Shown here: positions 24,339 to 33,927 of the stretch, piece by piece
Numbering within the stretch: position 1 is the stretch's first letter
Layout: every line of letters begins with the position of its first letter
From: Ktedonosporobacter rubrisoli
GTDB lineage: Bacteria; Chloroflexota; Ktedonobacteria; Ktedonobacterales; Ktedonobacteraceae
Length of the DNA stretch: 64,000 nt
Direction: 5' to 3'
NCBI RefSeq assembly: GCF_004208415.1
Contig: NZ_CP035758.1
Span: forward strand, 4,526,001-4,590,000
The notes under the pieces: generated by a model
Told to the model about the DNA's origin: nothing
Database searches by the model: none
The model's input: only the letters and a program-made list of their open reading frames with translations
Made by a program: the position numbers and the translations under genes

Positions 24339-25169
24339 CTAGCTACGAATGAAGGTCAGCAAATCTTCGTTGAGGCGATCCTTGTGCGTGAGATAGAGCG
24401 CATGGGCCGCATCTTCGTAGATTTTGAGCTGGCTACCCTTGATAGCTCGCGCCGTTCGTTGCGCGCAGAGCAAGGGCGCGTTATGATCAAGCGCACCGTG
24501 AATGATCAGGGTTGGCACGTTAAAGGCTTGCATATCCTGGCGAAAATCGTCAAGCCATAAGGCGCGAAAACATTCGATGTTGGCTCTGGGCGAGGTCTCC
24601 AGCACGAGCCGCACGAGCCATTGCTTCATCTCCGCCGATATAAACTCTTGCTCCGGCCAGCGTGAGGCCAGGCCAAAGTAGTCATCTATTGCCACCATAC
24701 GATTATAGTGAGGCCGATCGGCAAGCTGAGCCGCGACATGCGCTTCGAATATCTCTCGGGGCGCGCCTTCTGGATTATCCTCGGAGCGCAAGAGGCAGGG
24801 CGTGACGGTCCCAATCAGGGCAACGCGAGCAAGACGGCTAGTGCCGTGGCGCCCAAGATAGCGCGAGACCTCGGCACAACCCATCGATTGGCCAATCAGG
24901 GTCACCTCGTTCAGATCGAGATGCTCAAGGAGTTGCGCTATATCATCGGCCAGGGTGTTCATATCATAGCCGCGCCCGGGATCATCCGAGCGGCCATGAC
25001 CCCGACGATCTAAGGCGATGCAGCGCAAGCCCTGATCGCAGAGGGGCAGCATTTGATACTCCCACATGGCACCGCTGAGCACGATACTATTGATGAATAC
25101 GACGGGCGCACCCTGGCCCCAATCGCGATAATATAGGCTGCTGTGATCGTTGGTCTCAAAGTAAGGCAT
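24339..25169 (-). CDS. alpha/beta hydrolase, non-haem chloroperoxidase/esterase type
   Basis: 276 residues with an intact triad layout: the oxyanion loop FINSIVLSG, ALDRRGHGRSD, the nucleophile elbow GQSMG, the acid strand LIIHGALDHNAP and the terminal His in EDAAHALYLTH. The family includes cofactor-free haloperoxidases and carboxylesterases; a soluble hydrolase is the safe call. GGAG lies 9 nt before the ATG. The gene converges with the plus-strand gene at 23820 and is followed upstream by the small SnoaL-like gene on the same strand. Confidence 0.87.
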   Translation of the reverse strand: MPYFETNDHSSLYYRDWGQGAPVVFINSIVLSGAMWEYQMLPLCDQGLRCIALDRRGHGRSDDPGRGYDMNTLADDIAQLLEHLDLNEVTLIGQSMGCAEVSRYLGRHGTSRLARVALIGTVTPCLLRSEDNPEGAPREIFEAHVAAQLADRPHYNRMVAIDDYFGLASRWPEQEFISAEMKQWLVRLVLETSPRANIECFRALWLDDFRQDMQAFNVPTLIIHGALDHNAPLLCAQRTARAIKGSQLKIYEDAAHALYLTHKDRLNEDLLTFIRS

Positions 25170-25262
25170 AGCGATAATCTCCAGTATGAAGCTAAGGGAG
25201 GAGCAGGCAGATTGCCAAATCCTCCCCGCTAAGCAGGCAACAACAAAATTTTAGACTTGTGG

Positions 25263-25634
25263 CTAGAACTGGTAATCGAGATTGATAAGGCCGTCAGCAT
25301 TCAAGAGCAAGAGGATCAAGCCTGTGCCGGCCACCGCGCCTCCATTGGCCGGAAGCATTTCCCAGTTCAGCTTGACAGCGTTGTGATGCTCATCAGTCTT
25401 GCCAGACAACCTGAAGACGAGATCCTGGCCTTTGACAAAGGTTTCGTAGTTAGTAGTAATGCGCTCGAAGAGAGCCTGACGGCCGTGAATCTCGCGTGAA
25501 GCTGTGAATTGGGTGCCATCCTCTGCCCACAGATCAGCAATGCGCTGCTGACGTAGTTCGTCGTCTGCTTCGTTCCAGACTTCCATATAGCGCTGAGCAA
25601 ACTGCTGAAGATCTTCTGACTTATTTTTCGCCAT
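25263..25634 (-). CDS. SnoaL/NTF2-like protein
   Basis: 123 residues of the SnoaL-like NTF2 fold: AQRYMEVWNEADDELRQQRIADLWAEDGTQFTASREIHGRQALFERI, followed by beta-strands (LVFRLSGKTDEHHNAVKLNWEML) and a hydrophobic end. Such small cone-shaped proteins act as hydrolases, isomerases or binding proteins. It lies 93 bp upstream of the alpha/beta hydrolase on the same strand and may be co-transcribed. AAGGAG is present but 12 nt from the ATG. Confidence 0.78.
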   Translation of the reverse strand: MAKNKSEDLQQFAQRYMEVWNEADDELRQQRIADLWAEDGTQFTASREIHGRQALFERITTNYETFVKGQDLVFRLSGKTDEHHNAVKLNWEMLPANGGAVAGTGLILLLLNADGLINLDYQF

Positions 25635-25871
25635 TTGTCGTATTCGCTCCTTTTTCTTTTTAGTTCTAGAAGGTCTATATCATTAACATGCTCATAGTCT
25701 ACAGCGAAAACATGGTAAAATTGACCCTGTTAAAGACGAATTTAAAAGAAGCATAGATATTTTTGCTCTGCCTGTACGGTTCACCTAATGGGCAGATCTT
25801 TTAGCCTCTGGCCCCGAGAAGCATGTTACAATGGAAGAAGATATCTAAGCAGAGAAGGAGCTTTTGCATTC

Positions 25872-26561
25872 ATGAGCAATTCACTGGCCAATCAGGGATC
25901 AATCAGCTATGATCCAGGCGAAAGAGAGGCGATTCTTAAGGAGGTAGAGGCAAGGTTTGCGCCCGAGGATAGCGTGTTGCGCGACTGTGTGGCCCGCATG
26001 GACCATCCGGGCGGGCAAATCTCGCCTTCGCAAGGGAAATTGTTTCAGGTGCTGGCCATAACTTGCGGAGCGCGCAAGATTTTAGAGATTGGGGCCATGG
26101 CTGGCTATTCCGGCGTCTGGCTGGCGCGCGCCTTGCCTGCCGATGGCAAGCTGATCTCGCTGGAAATTGATCCACACTACGCCAAGCTTGCGCGCGCAAC
26201 CCTGGCAGCCGCCGGGCTTTCCGAGCGCGCCGAGGTACGCGTGGGAGCCGCGCTAGACCTGCTGCCCGGGCTTGTCTCCGAAGCTCCCTTTGACATGATC
26301 TTTCTTGATGCCGACAAGATCAACAATACGCGCTACCTGGAATGGGCGCTTACTCTCAGCCGGCCCGGCGCGCTGATTATCGCCGACAATATTGTGCGCC
26401 ACGGCCGCACCTACCAGAATCCACAGCCCGACGCTAGCTCAGCGGGCGCCGCTGAATACACGCGCGCAATTCTAGAACATCCGCGCCTGCTCAGCGCCGC
26501 TCTGCTCAGTGATGATGTCTACAACGGCATCGACGGATTTTCGATCTCGGTTGTCAGGTGA
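25872..26561 (+). CDS. class I SAM-dependent O-methyltransferase (CCoAOMT-like)
   Basis: 229 residues. The start was moved to ATG 25872, which has GAAGGAG about 10 nt upstream; the frame open to 25788 has no ribosome binding site. Motifs are typical of caffeoyl-CoA/catechol O-methyltransferases: KILEIGAMAGYSGVWLARAL (SAM loop), SLEID (ribose-binding acid), DMIFLDADKINNTRYLEW (metal-binding Asp) and IIADNIVRHG (second metal ligand). The enzyme methylates catechol-type hydroxyls with a divalent metal. It ends 9 bp before the stop of the convergent LLM gene. Confidence 0.88.
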   Translation: MSNSLANQGSISYDPGEREAILKEVEARFAPEDSVLRDCVARMDHPGGQISPSQGKLFQVLAITCGARKILEIGAMAGYSGVWLARALPADGKLISLEIDPHYAKLARATLAAAGLSERAEVRVGAALDLLPGLVSEAPFDMIFLDADKINNTRYLEWALTLSRPGALIIADNIVRHGRTYQNPQPDASSAGAAEYTRAILEHPRLLSAALLSDDVYNGIDGFSISVVR

Positions 26562-26569
26562 GAAAGGGT

Positions 26570-27481
26570 TTATCTACCAGCTACCTCAATCTGCTCAACG
26601 GCCGGAATGACCTCGTTGGCAAAGAGCTCAAAGGGTTCCAGGTCAGCGACGTTAGGCATATTGACAAGCGCCTGATCAATCCCCTGTTCCGCCAAATTGC
26701 GGAAATAGGCAATCGCGGCAGCCGGAGTAAAGCTGTTATCCCGACCATCTCTAGTAAGTTTGATCGGTCCCAGGGTGGTTTTCTCAATGTCGCTATAGGG
26801 ACGGCCTACGGCCTGGCAATGCTCGCGCAGAACGTTAAGCTTGTGAGCAAGTTCGCCTTGTTTCAGGCGCATCAAAGAGAAATTGCAGGCATCGCCATAC
26901 TGAGCAACTAAACGCAGCGTCTTGCGCTCGCCCATGCCACCGATCATGATGGGCGGGTGCGGCTTCTGCACTGAAGAGGGTGCATTCAAGGGGCGAGCAA
27001 GCTGATAGTGTTTGCCCTGATATGGCTTCTCATCTCCCGCCCACATCTGGTGCGCGATCTGCAACGTCTCCTCAAGGCGTTCAAAGCGCTCGGCAAGTGG
27101 TGGGAAAGGAACACCCAGGCCGGCATGCTCCTCTTCATTCCAGGCGGCCCCAATGCCAAAATAGGCCCGCCCGTGAGAGAGCACATCAAGAGTAGTTACC
27201 GTCTTTATTAAGATGCCCGGATAGCGATAGGTCACACCAGTAACCAGCGTTCCCAATTTTATACGATTGGTTCGCCCGGCGGCAAAGGCCAGAGCGCTAT
27301 ATCCCTCTAGCATCTCGTGCTCAACAGGTCCAATCACCGGGATCTGAAAAAAATGGTCCATAACCCATAAGCTGAAAAAGCCCGCCCGCTCGGCGCGCTC
27401 GGCAATCAAGGCAAATGTGTCTCCTAGCGTTTCTTGCTCATTGGACCAGGTAAAGCTGGGAACTTGTAATCCGATTCGCAT
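26570..27481 (-). CDS. LLM-class (luciferase-like) F420-dependent oxidoreductase
   Basis: 303 residues starting at ATG 27481 (MRIGLQVPSF), with AGGAG 12 nt upstream. The TIM-barrel signatures are WVMDHFFQIP, LGTLVTGVTYRYPG, GRAYFGIGAAWNEEEH, PFPPLAERFERLEETLQIAHQMW and PIMIGGMGERKTLRLVAQYGDACNF. This subgroup usually reduces or oxidises small substrates with F420 rather than FMN. It is expressed from a MerR-type promoter directly upstream, suggesting induction by a ligand or stress signal. Confidence 0.88.
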   Translation of the reverse strand: MRIGLQVPSFTWSNEQETLGDTFALIAERAERAGFFSLWVMDHFFQIPVIGPVEHEMLEGYSALAFAAGRTNRIKLGTLVTGVTYRYPGILIKTVTTLDVLSHGRAYFGIGAAWNEEEHAGLGVPFPPLAERFERLEETLQIAHQMWAGDEKPYQGKHYQLARPLNAPSSVQKPHPPIMIGGMGERKTLRLVAQYGDACNFSLMRLKQGELAHKLNVLREHCQAVGRPYSDIEKTTLGPIKLTRDGRDNSFTPAAAIAYFRNLAEQGIDQALVNMPNVADLEPFELFANEVIPAVEQIEVAGR

Positions 27482-27537
27482 GTGGAGATTTTTCTCCTCT
27501 CGCTTTTGCAACGTGCACACATTATTTTTTCGCAAGG

Positions 27538-27568
27538 AGTATACATCCTGGAGTGCGCTCCAGGTCAA
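27538..27568 (-). promoter_or_regulatory. MerR-type promoter (19-bp spacer with dyad) of the LLM gene
   Basis: On the minus strand, TTGACC (27568-27563) and TATACT (27543-27538) are 19 bp apart, the overlong spacing typical of MerR-activated promoters. A perfect CCTGGAG/CTCCAGG dyad with a 4-bp centre fills the spacer (27547-27564). No MerR gene is adjacent. The rest of 27569-27982 shows no gene; a degenerate coding-like stretch near 27780-27870 has no start or conserved motif. Confidence 0.82.
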
Positions 27569-27982
27569 GGGAATGAAAAGACTTTCTTATCAGTCTATCT
27601 AAAAACCTCTCTGTACAAGCCACGTTCTCAATTGTCCAAATATTGACATGCCAATAACCCGGCTTAGGATTTACACTTGCCAATTTTTATGCGCCGCTTT
27701 CCGCGCATTCTCCGCTTCCACCTGAGCGCCAACTAGCATTTATTACCTATTCACACACCCATACTTTTGGAGGGAGAAGACCCAACTTTCTTCGCGTACG
27801 CTTTGCCGTCAGTGGCCACTATACTTGCCCTGTCAGTTTGCGCAGAGATGTGGCAGAGGTGAGCCTTTTCCAGGCCTGGGACTTGCAGCCCTTACCGCTA
27901 TCTCTCTTCTTTGCGCTATACGCTGCTTGCATTCCTGCTGAGCTGCACATCAGGGCGATAGTAGCAGCGAGAAGGGAAAAAC

Positions 27983-29482
27983 ATGAAAATATATAGAGCG
28001 AGCATGGCCAAATGCATTATAATTCTTGGCGTCTTGCTGCTTCCATTGTTAATGACATCGCCAGTTGCCGCAATGACGCAGAGCAACGAGCCGGATATTG
28101 CCAAAATCGATGCCTTTTTACGCACTCAGATGCAAGCTAATCATCTTCCTGGCCTTGCTTACGCCCTGGTCCACGGCAAGCAGATTGTGCAGCTATGCGG
28201 CTACGGAATTGCCGATCCAACGGGCAAACCTGTCACGCCCCAGACACCGTTTATCGTTGGCTCCGTTTCCAAATCGATTACCGGGCTGGCAATTATGCAG
28301 CTCGTGGAAGCCCACAAAATCGTGCTTGATGATCCTGTTCAACGCTATCTGCCCTGGTTCAAAACTTCAGACCAGGAGGCAGCGTCAAGAATTACGGTTC
28401 GCCAGCTCTTGAATCAAACCAGCGGCCTGAAGGATGACCCCAATGGCTTTGCGGGCTTCAGCGATGAGCAGGAGCTACAGCGCTACATGCATAGTCAGAT
28501 AGTTGTTGATCGTCCAGTAGGCAGCAGTTTTGAATATACGAGTATCAATTATGTCTTGCTGGGCCAGATTATTCAGGTTGTCTCCGGCCAGAGCTATGCA
28601 GACTACGTTCAGCAACACATTTATAAGCCCCTTGAGATGCGGCACAGCTATGCCGATGTAGAGCAAGCGAAAAAGGCTGGCCTGGCCCAGGGCTATCTCT
28701 GGCGCTTTGGCATCCCGCTACCCGGCCCGGACGCCCTTCTCGACATTCCCACAGACGTTCCGGCCACGGCTACGGCTGCCTCCGCCGAAGATATCGCCCA
28801 TTATTTGATCGCCAATATGAACGAGGGAGAATACCAGGGCAGATCAGTTCTTTCTCCTGCCGGTATCCTGAGCATGCACACGCCGCCCAAACTTGCCCAC
28901 GCGACGCCCTATGGCATGGGTTGGGGCGTTCTTACCGTCTCGGGCGTGACAGCCATCGCGCATAATGGCGCAACATATACCTTTGGCGCATTTATGCTCA
29001 TCGTGCCTGAAAAGCAATGGGGCGCAATTATCCTGACAAACGCAAATATGAACGTTGTTGAGGCGGACTTACTCCCTCCTATGATCCAGCTATTGGCCGG
29101 TCAGGAACCAACGTTAGCGACAACGAGCGTGGGTACATTCTACCTGATATGCGATGTAGTTTTAGCCATAGCAGCATTCTTCACGCTTCTGCTGTTAGTC
29201 CGCCTGCCCTGGTGGCATCGGCGCTTGAAGCTTAAGCCTTCCCTACACTGGTGGCAGATTGTTGGACCTTGGATCTGGGAATGCCTGCTACCAGCTCTCA
29301 TTCTGGTCTCTATTCCCACACTCCTGGAGACTTCGTGGCCAAGCCTGCTCTACCAGGTGCCAGAACTTGGCTGGAGCGCTATTCTCATCTTCTCGCTCTG
29401 GGCTGACCTCGGCCTCTTACGCCTTGCCTTGCGTCTCTTGCCCCTCATGCGCAAGCGAAGGCAGCAGTTCACCGGGGCATAA
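27983..29482 (+). CDS. membrane-anchored serine beta-lactamase-like hydrolase (class C/PBP4* fold)
   Basis: 499 residues. A signal peptide (about 1-31) precedes a beta-lactamase-family domain. The SxxK motif is Ser94-V-S-Lys97; the second motif is EYTSINY, in which the Asn of YxN is replaced by Ser; the third is HNG near the end of the domain. C-terminal to about residue 380 there are three or four membrane helices (LICDVVLAIAAFFTLLLLV onwards). Relatives are D-aminopeptidases, esterases and penicillin-binding-like proteins, so antibiotic hydrolysis should not be assumed. GAAGGG precedes the ATG. It lies 94 bp upstream of a sensor kinase gene. Confidence 0.82.
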   Translation: MKIYRASMAKCIIILGVLLLPLLMTSPVAAMTQSNEPDIAKIDAFLRTQMQANHLPGLAYALVHGKQIVQLCGYGIADPTGKPVTPQTPFIVGSVSKSITGLAIMQLVEAHKIVLDDPVQRYLPWFKTSDQEAASRITVRQLLNQTSGLKDDPNGFAGFSDEQELQRYMHSQIVVDRPVGSSFEYTSINYVLLGQIIQVVSGQSYADYVQQHIYKPLEMRHSYADVEQAKKAGLAQGYLWRFGIPLPGPDALLDIPTDVPATATAASAEDIAHYLIANMNEGEYQGRSVLSPAGILSMHTPPKLAHATPYGMGWGVLTVSGVTAIAHNGATYTFGAFMLIVPEKQWGAIILTNANMNVVEADLLPPMIQLLAGQEPTLATTSVGTFYLICDVVLAIAAFFTLLLLVRLPWWHRRLKLKPSLHWWQIVGPWIWECLLPALILVSIPTLLETSWPSLLYQVPELGWSAILIFSLWADLGLLRLALRLLPLMRKRRQQFTGA

Positions 29483-29576
29483 GACAATGCGCCTTTAGAT
29501 CAATCACGCACCGACCAGGCAAACAGAGTATGATACAATCTCTCAAGAAACGAGCCAAACAGGAAGGAGGTCAACG

Positions 29577-31043
29577 ATGGAAAAGAGATCTAGCAGGCTT
29601 TTTCACAGCCTGCAATGGAAACTCACCTCCTCATACACGCTCATGAGCGTGCTTGTCTGGTCGATAGTTATTCTGCTGCTGCTCGGAGCTGTCTGGTGGG
29701 GAATGGAAACGCAAAAGGCCTCTCTCCTCTTCATTTCACTGCAGGGTAGAGCGCAGAAAGCTGTTCCGCTGCTAAAGCAGCCCGGCGGAGTGAAAGGCGC
29801 CGCGCTGGAACAGTGGCTTCAGGAGTGGCACGCCAACGAATCAAGCACCTTACTCTACGAGGGCTCTATCTCTATCCTTAATCAACGGGGAGAGATTCTA
29901 GCTTCTGTAGGCAGCTCCCCCGAAAACGCCGGAAGCTCCCTAGCCGAGCGTCTTTCGCCCCGCGATGCTCAGATCTTGCAGGCCCAACTTCGAGGTCAGG
30001 AGAGCCCGGAAGGGGTACTCAATCAGGAAGAGCAAGGCCAGATCATAGCTATGGTCCCGATCATCGACAAACAGCAAGTGTTGGGAGCTCTGGTAGTCCA
30101 GGCTCGCCACCTGCAGCTTCTTCCCTGGCTTGGTTTTGGCTTCAGCCTGGTGCTCTTCCTACCTTTTGTGCTACTCTTTCTATTCTGTGCCGGGCTCACC
30201 GGCGTAATCTCCGGTGCGCTTACCTCGCGTCGCCTGGTGCGAAGATTTCAGCAACTGTCCCAAAAAGCCGAGCTCTGGAGCCAGGGAGATTTTAGCTCGC
30301 TTGTTAACGACCTTTCAGAAGATGAGCTGGGGCAATTAAGCCGGCGCTTCAATATGATGGCCCAACAATTGCAGAGCTTCGTGAAGACGCGCCAGGAATT
30401 GGCAACTTCTCAGGAACGCGAACGTATGGCGCGCGAGCTCCACGATAGCGTTAAGCAGCAGGTTTTTGCCCTCTACATGCAAATCAAAGGCGCCAAAGCT
30501 ATGCTTTTAAAACAGCGCGATGGTTTGCTTCCACGCTTAGAGCAAGCGGAAACCTTGCTTCAGCAGGTGCAAGAGGATCTTGCAGGCTTGATTTATGAGC
30601 TTCGTCCGGCCGGGCTGGCGCGTAAAACATTTTCCCAAGCTTTACAGGATCAGCTAGAGCAATGGAGCCAACAAACGGGCATAGAGGCGAGCTTTCAGGG
30701 TGATGAAGCGCTTAGCTTGCCTCCCGCCCAAGAAGACGCGCTGTACCGCCTGCTTCAGGAAGCTCTCTCGAATATCGCGCGGCACAGTGCTGCCAGCTGC
30801 GTAGCCGTGAAGCTAGAAAAGCTGCCTGACAAGCATTGCCTGGTCATCAGCGACAATGGCCAGGGCTTTGACCTCGCATCAAGAACCGGCAAAGGTCTCG
30901 GCCTGCTCTCAATGCGTGAGCGCTTAGAGCCCTTTGGCGGCGGGCTGCATATCCAGAGCACTCCCCCAAAAGGTACAACTGTGATAGCAAGCGTGCCTTC
31001 TGGAAAGAGCGACCAGGCAAATGTTAGCAAGGCGGGCTTATAA
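29577..31043 (+). CDS. NarL-type sensor histidine kinase (HisKA_3), orphan
   Basis: 488 residues. Two membrane helices (about 22-44 and 182-210) enclose an extracytoplasmic sensor domain. A HAMP domain follows (RRLVRRFQQLSQKAELWSQGD), then the DHp helix with His289 in the RMARELHDSVKQQ box and a HATPase domain with EALSNIARHS, DNGQGFD and GLGLLSMRER. This subclass normally pairs with NarL/LuxR response regulators, but none is encoded next to it. AGGAGG lies 7 nt before the ATG. It follows the beta-lactamase-like gene in the same orientation, and a terminator hairpin follows it. Confidence 0.9.
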   Translation: MEKRSSRLFHSLQWKLTSSYTLMSVLVWSIVILLLLGAVWWGMETQKASLLFISLQGRAQKAVPLLKQPGGVKGAALEQWLQEWHANESSTLLYEGSISILNQRGEILASVGSSPENAGSSLAERLSPRDAQILQAQLRGQESPEGVLNQEEQGQIIAMVPIIDKQQVLGALVVQARHLQLLPWLGFGFSLVLFLPFVLLFLFCAGLTGVISGALTSRRLVRRFQQLSQKAELWSQGDFSSLVNDLSEDELGQLSRRFNMMAQQLQSFVKTRQELATSQERERMARELHDSVKQQVFALYMQIKGAKAMLLKQRDGLLPRLEQAETLLQQVQEDLAGLIYELRPAGLARKTFSQALQDQLEQWSQQTGIEASFQGDEALSLPPAQEDALYRLLQEALSNIARHSAASCVAVKLEKLPDKHCLVISDNGQGFDLASRTGKGLGLLSMRERLEPFGGGLHIQSTPPKGTTVIASVPSGKSDQANVSKAGL

Positions 31044-31356
31044 GCTCCGCCAATAGCCACGTGGAGCAAGAGAGTCAACTTAGCTTCTGGCCTGTTGCGC
31101 CGCACTCGATATATATGCGGCGCTAGCTTCTTTATGTCAATTACCAGCTTTGTGACCGTTCATGCCAGATTTGATATATCTTCCTCTCTTTCTGTTATCT
31201 CACCGCCGACTTTTGCGCACGCGGCGCGGAAGCATTGCCTTTTTCCTATTAGCATGCAATAATCACTTCTGTCACATATACTCTCTGCTGTTCTCATAAA
31301 AAATTGCAGCGAATTTTTCACATGTTTTTTGCACAATTCTAGTCAGAAAAGGCTGT
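31044..31356 (+). terminator. intergenic region with a terminator hairpin after the histidine kinase
   Basis: In this 313-bp gap, GCGCCGCA (31097-31104) pairs with TGCGGCGC (31116-31123) around an 11-nt AT-rich loop about 55 nt after the kinase stop, followed by CTTCTTTAT. The remaining AT-rich part (31240-31350) probably holds the promoter of the next kinase, but no consensus pair was clear. Confidence 0.6.
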
Positions 31357-33927
31357 GTGGATCGCATGCGCTTATGGCGTTACGGGCGAGCAATAGAAAG
31401 CCTGGGCCAGCGCTACCATCTGGAAGGGGCATTGGGAAGCGGAGGAATGGCAGATGTGTGCCTGGCCTGGGACGAACGAGACCAGCGCGAGGTAGCGATT
31501 AAGGTCATTAAACCGGAGAGCCTGGATCAGCGCAATCTGGATCGCTTTTTGAAGGAAGCGGCCCAGGTGGCAAAGTGGAGACATCCGCATATTCTACGTT
31601 TTTACAGTGATTTAAAGCTGGAATTGCTCGATGCGGCTCAGGGCTCAATTATACCGTATATTGTGATGGAATATGCTCAGGGTGGCGATCTGCATAAGCG
31701 CTTGAGGCCCGGACAGGCCTATCCCCTGGGCCTGACCCTTGAGATCTTCGAGCAGCTCTGCAGCGCTGTGGCGTATGCGCACGAGCAGGGCCTCATTCAC
31801 CGCGATATCAAGCCGCTTAACGTGCTGTTCCGCGTGCTGGCCGATGGCAGCGAGCAGGCGGTGCTTAGCGATTTTGGGCTGGCTGTGGAGATGAATGCTA
31901 CGCACCATACGTTTGCCCGTGGTGGAACGCTGGCTTATATGGCTCCGGAACAGCTCAAGGGGCGCGCGCAGGCTGCCAGCGACATCTTTGCTCTTGGTGT
32001 GGTACTCTATCAGCTCTGCACGGGCCGCTTACCTTTTCGGCGCACATTACAGGATTTGCGCAATCTGGATGCGGAGCAAGAGCCTCTTCCGCCGAGCCAG
32101 TTGGCGCCGCTCTTGCCAACCGAGGTGGATAGCGTGCTGCTTACCGCACTCGCCCACGAGCCCGCCCGGCGTTTTGCCAGCTCAAGCGATTTCTGGCATA
32201 TGCTGCAAGCAGCCCTTGATAGCTCCACATTGCAACAGCAGCGCTTCGTCTATGGCGAGAGCCAGCCTTTCGACGCGGCGCACCCTGTCAATCTGCGCAG
32301 TACACCAGCTCCCGAGCTAATCCCATCTGCCTATGTCGTTGAGCCGGTTACTGACGTTCCTGGCCCCTGGGATACGGAAGATGATGATAAGTCTCTGGCC
32401 TCCGAAGAACAGCCAGGATTACCCGAGACGCCAGCAGCGTTCCGTTCAGTAAGCGCAAAGAAGGTGGAGCACGGGCCTGCCAGCCGTCCCGGCACTCAGC
32501 AACGGGCCAAAACGACGCCCTCCCGCGCCACTGCTACCACGACGAGCCAGCCGGCACCTGCAGCCCAGTATGTGGGCATAAAACCGCCTGCCAGACAGAC
32601 CGAAACTCTAACGCGCAGCGAGAGACGCAAGCAACGCGGCCAGCGCTACACAGGTGCAAACAGGAAACCAGCTGGCGCTACGCAGAGCTCAGTTACCCGC
32701 ACGCCTGGACAAGCCAGCACAGCTTTACCTGGCGCACGGCGCTCGCGGACGCGGGTTTTCCCTGGAATTTTGCTCGCTTGTGGTGTTGTGATAACCACAC
32801 TTATCGTTGTGGTTAGCCTTAACGTCTTTCAGCTTTCACTGCCCCTCATCGGCCTGCTGCCAGGTTCGAGCATTGTCACCATCACTCCAGATAGCAGGGG
32901 TGTCACTGGCCGCTACATTTTGACAGGTGTGCAAGGGCAACCTGATGTGACTCAGCGCCAGATAAGTACACGTACACTAACCGCCACGGCTTCATCGCAG
33001 CCCAAAACTGTCAAGGCCAGCGGGCACAATCAGTCTCCGGGCACCAATGCCACCGGCCAGCTCACCTTCTTGAATGGCTCATTTACCATCTCGTATACAG
33101 TCAGCACCAACACGCCGATCGCGGCGGGCAACATATCGCTATACCTGGATGCGCCAGCGGTTATCCCGGTGGCAACTCAGACTGGAGGATTTGGCACCAC
33201 GACGGTAAGAGCACACGCAGGCACGCCCGGAGCCGCCGGCAATATCCCAGCTCTTACGGTCAATGGAACCTGTTGTAATGCAAGCAACAATATCGTTGTC
33301 AAAAATACGCAGCCTTTCACAGGCGGCCAGGATGCCAAAGACTATATATTCGTGCAGCAGAGCGATATCAATAGTGCGGTCGATCCAGCCACCCCGCAGC
33401 TTAACAAGCAAGCAAGCGACTCGCTCAAGCAGCAGTTACAGAAGGGCGAACAGTTGGCCGGTGAGCCCCAGTGTACGCCCACCGTGAACTCGGACCATCC
33501 AGCCGGCGATACAGGCGTCAATATACCCTCAGTCACCGTTAGCATCACCATGACCTGTAAAGGCCAGGCTTATAGCCAGCAGCAGGCTCACGATCTCGTC
33601 AAAGATCTCTTGCAGCGCAAGGCCACAACCAGTTATGGCCCGAACTATCGTCTGCAGGGCGATATTCAGATGCAGATTCAATTTGGAGGAACCTCGGCGG
33701 GCAACGTCGTCCTGCTCGAAGTCAATGCTAGCGGGCGTTGGGTCTATCAATTCGGTGACGCTCAGCGTCAGGCCCTGCTCAAGCAGCTGACCGGCAAAGA
33801 GCGGAACGCGGCCATCGCCTTACTCAAAAATACGCCCGGCGTGAGTAACGCAGCTATTCAATTGAATGACCAAACCCTACCAGGCGATCCCGCGCGCATA
33901 AAGCTGGTGATCAATGATAGCACCTGA
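31357..33927 (+). CDS. transmembrane Ser/Thr protein kinase with baseplate-J-like external domain (protein A)
   Basis: 856 residues from GTG 31357 (ATG 31366 is an alternative; the ribosome binding site is weak). The Hanks-type kinase domain (about 20-290) is complete: GSGGMADV loop, Lys49 in VAIKV, H148-R-D-I-K-P-L-N, D172-F-G and A196-P-E. A Thr/Pro/Arg-rich linker leads to one membrane helix at about 470-495. The external part (about 500-856) contains LTFLNGSFTISY, a TPGAAGNI segment, Cys639-Cys640, a GGQDAKDYIFV segment, and Cys706 and Cys734. The GNI...N...GGxDxE order resembles baseplate-J proteins. It is paralogous to the proteins at 34198 and 36748 and probably a receptor kinase sensing an envelope signal. 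Confidence 0.82.
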   Translation: MDRMRLWRYGRAIESLGQRYHLEGALGSGGMADVCLAWDERDQREVAIKVIKPESLDQRNLDRFLKEAAQVAKWRHPHILRFYSDLKLELLDAAQGSIIPYIVMEYAQGGDLHKRLRPGQAYPLGLTLEIFEQLCSAVAYAHEQGLIHRDIKPLNVLFRVLADGSEQAVLSDFGLAVEMNATHHTFARGGTLAYMAPEQLKGRAQAASDIFALGVVLYQLCTGRLPFRRTLQDLRNLDAEQEPLPPSQLAPLLPTEVDSVLLTALAHEPARRFASSSDFWHMLQAALDSSTLQQQRFVYGESQPFDAAHPVNLRSTPAPELIPSAYVVEPVTDVPGPWDTEDDDKSLASEEQPGLPETPAAFRSVSAKKVEHGPASRPGTQQRAKTTPSRATATTTSQPAPAAQYVGIKPPARQTETLTRSERRKQRGQRYTGANRKPAGATQSSVTRTPGQASTALPGARRSRTRVFPGILLACGVVITTLIVVVSLNVFQLSLPLIGLLPGSSIVTITPDSRGVTGRYILTGVQGQPDVTQRQISTRTLTATASSQPKTVKASGHNQSPGTNATGQLTFLNGSFTISYTVSTNTPIAAGNISLYLDAPAVIPVATQTGGFGTTTVRAHAGTPGAAGNIPALTVNGTCCNASNNIVVKNTQPFTGGQDAKDYIFVQQSDINSAVDPATPQLNKQASDSLKQQLQKGEQLAGEPQCTPTVNSDHPAGDTGVNIPSVTVSITMTCKGQAYSQQQAHDLVKDLLQRKATTSYGPNYRLQGDIQMQIQFGGTSAGNVVLLEVNASGRWVYQFGDAQRQALLKQLTGKERNAAIALLKNTPGVSNAAIQLNDQTLPGDPARIKLVINDST

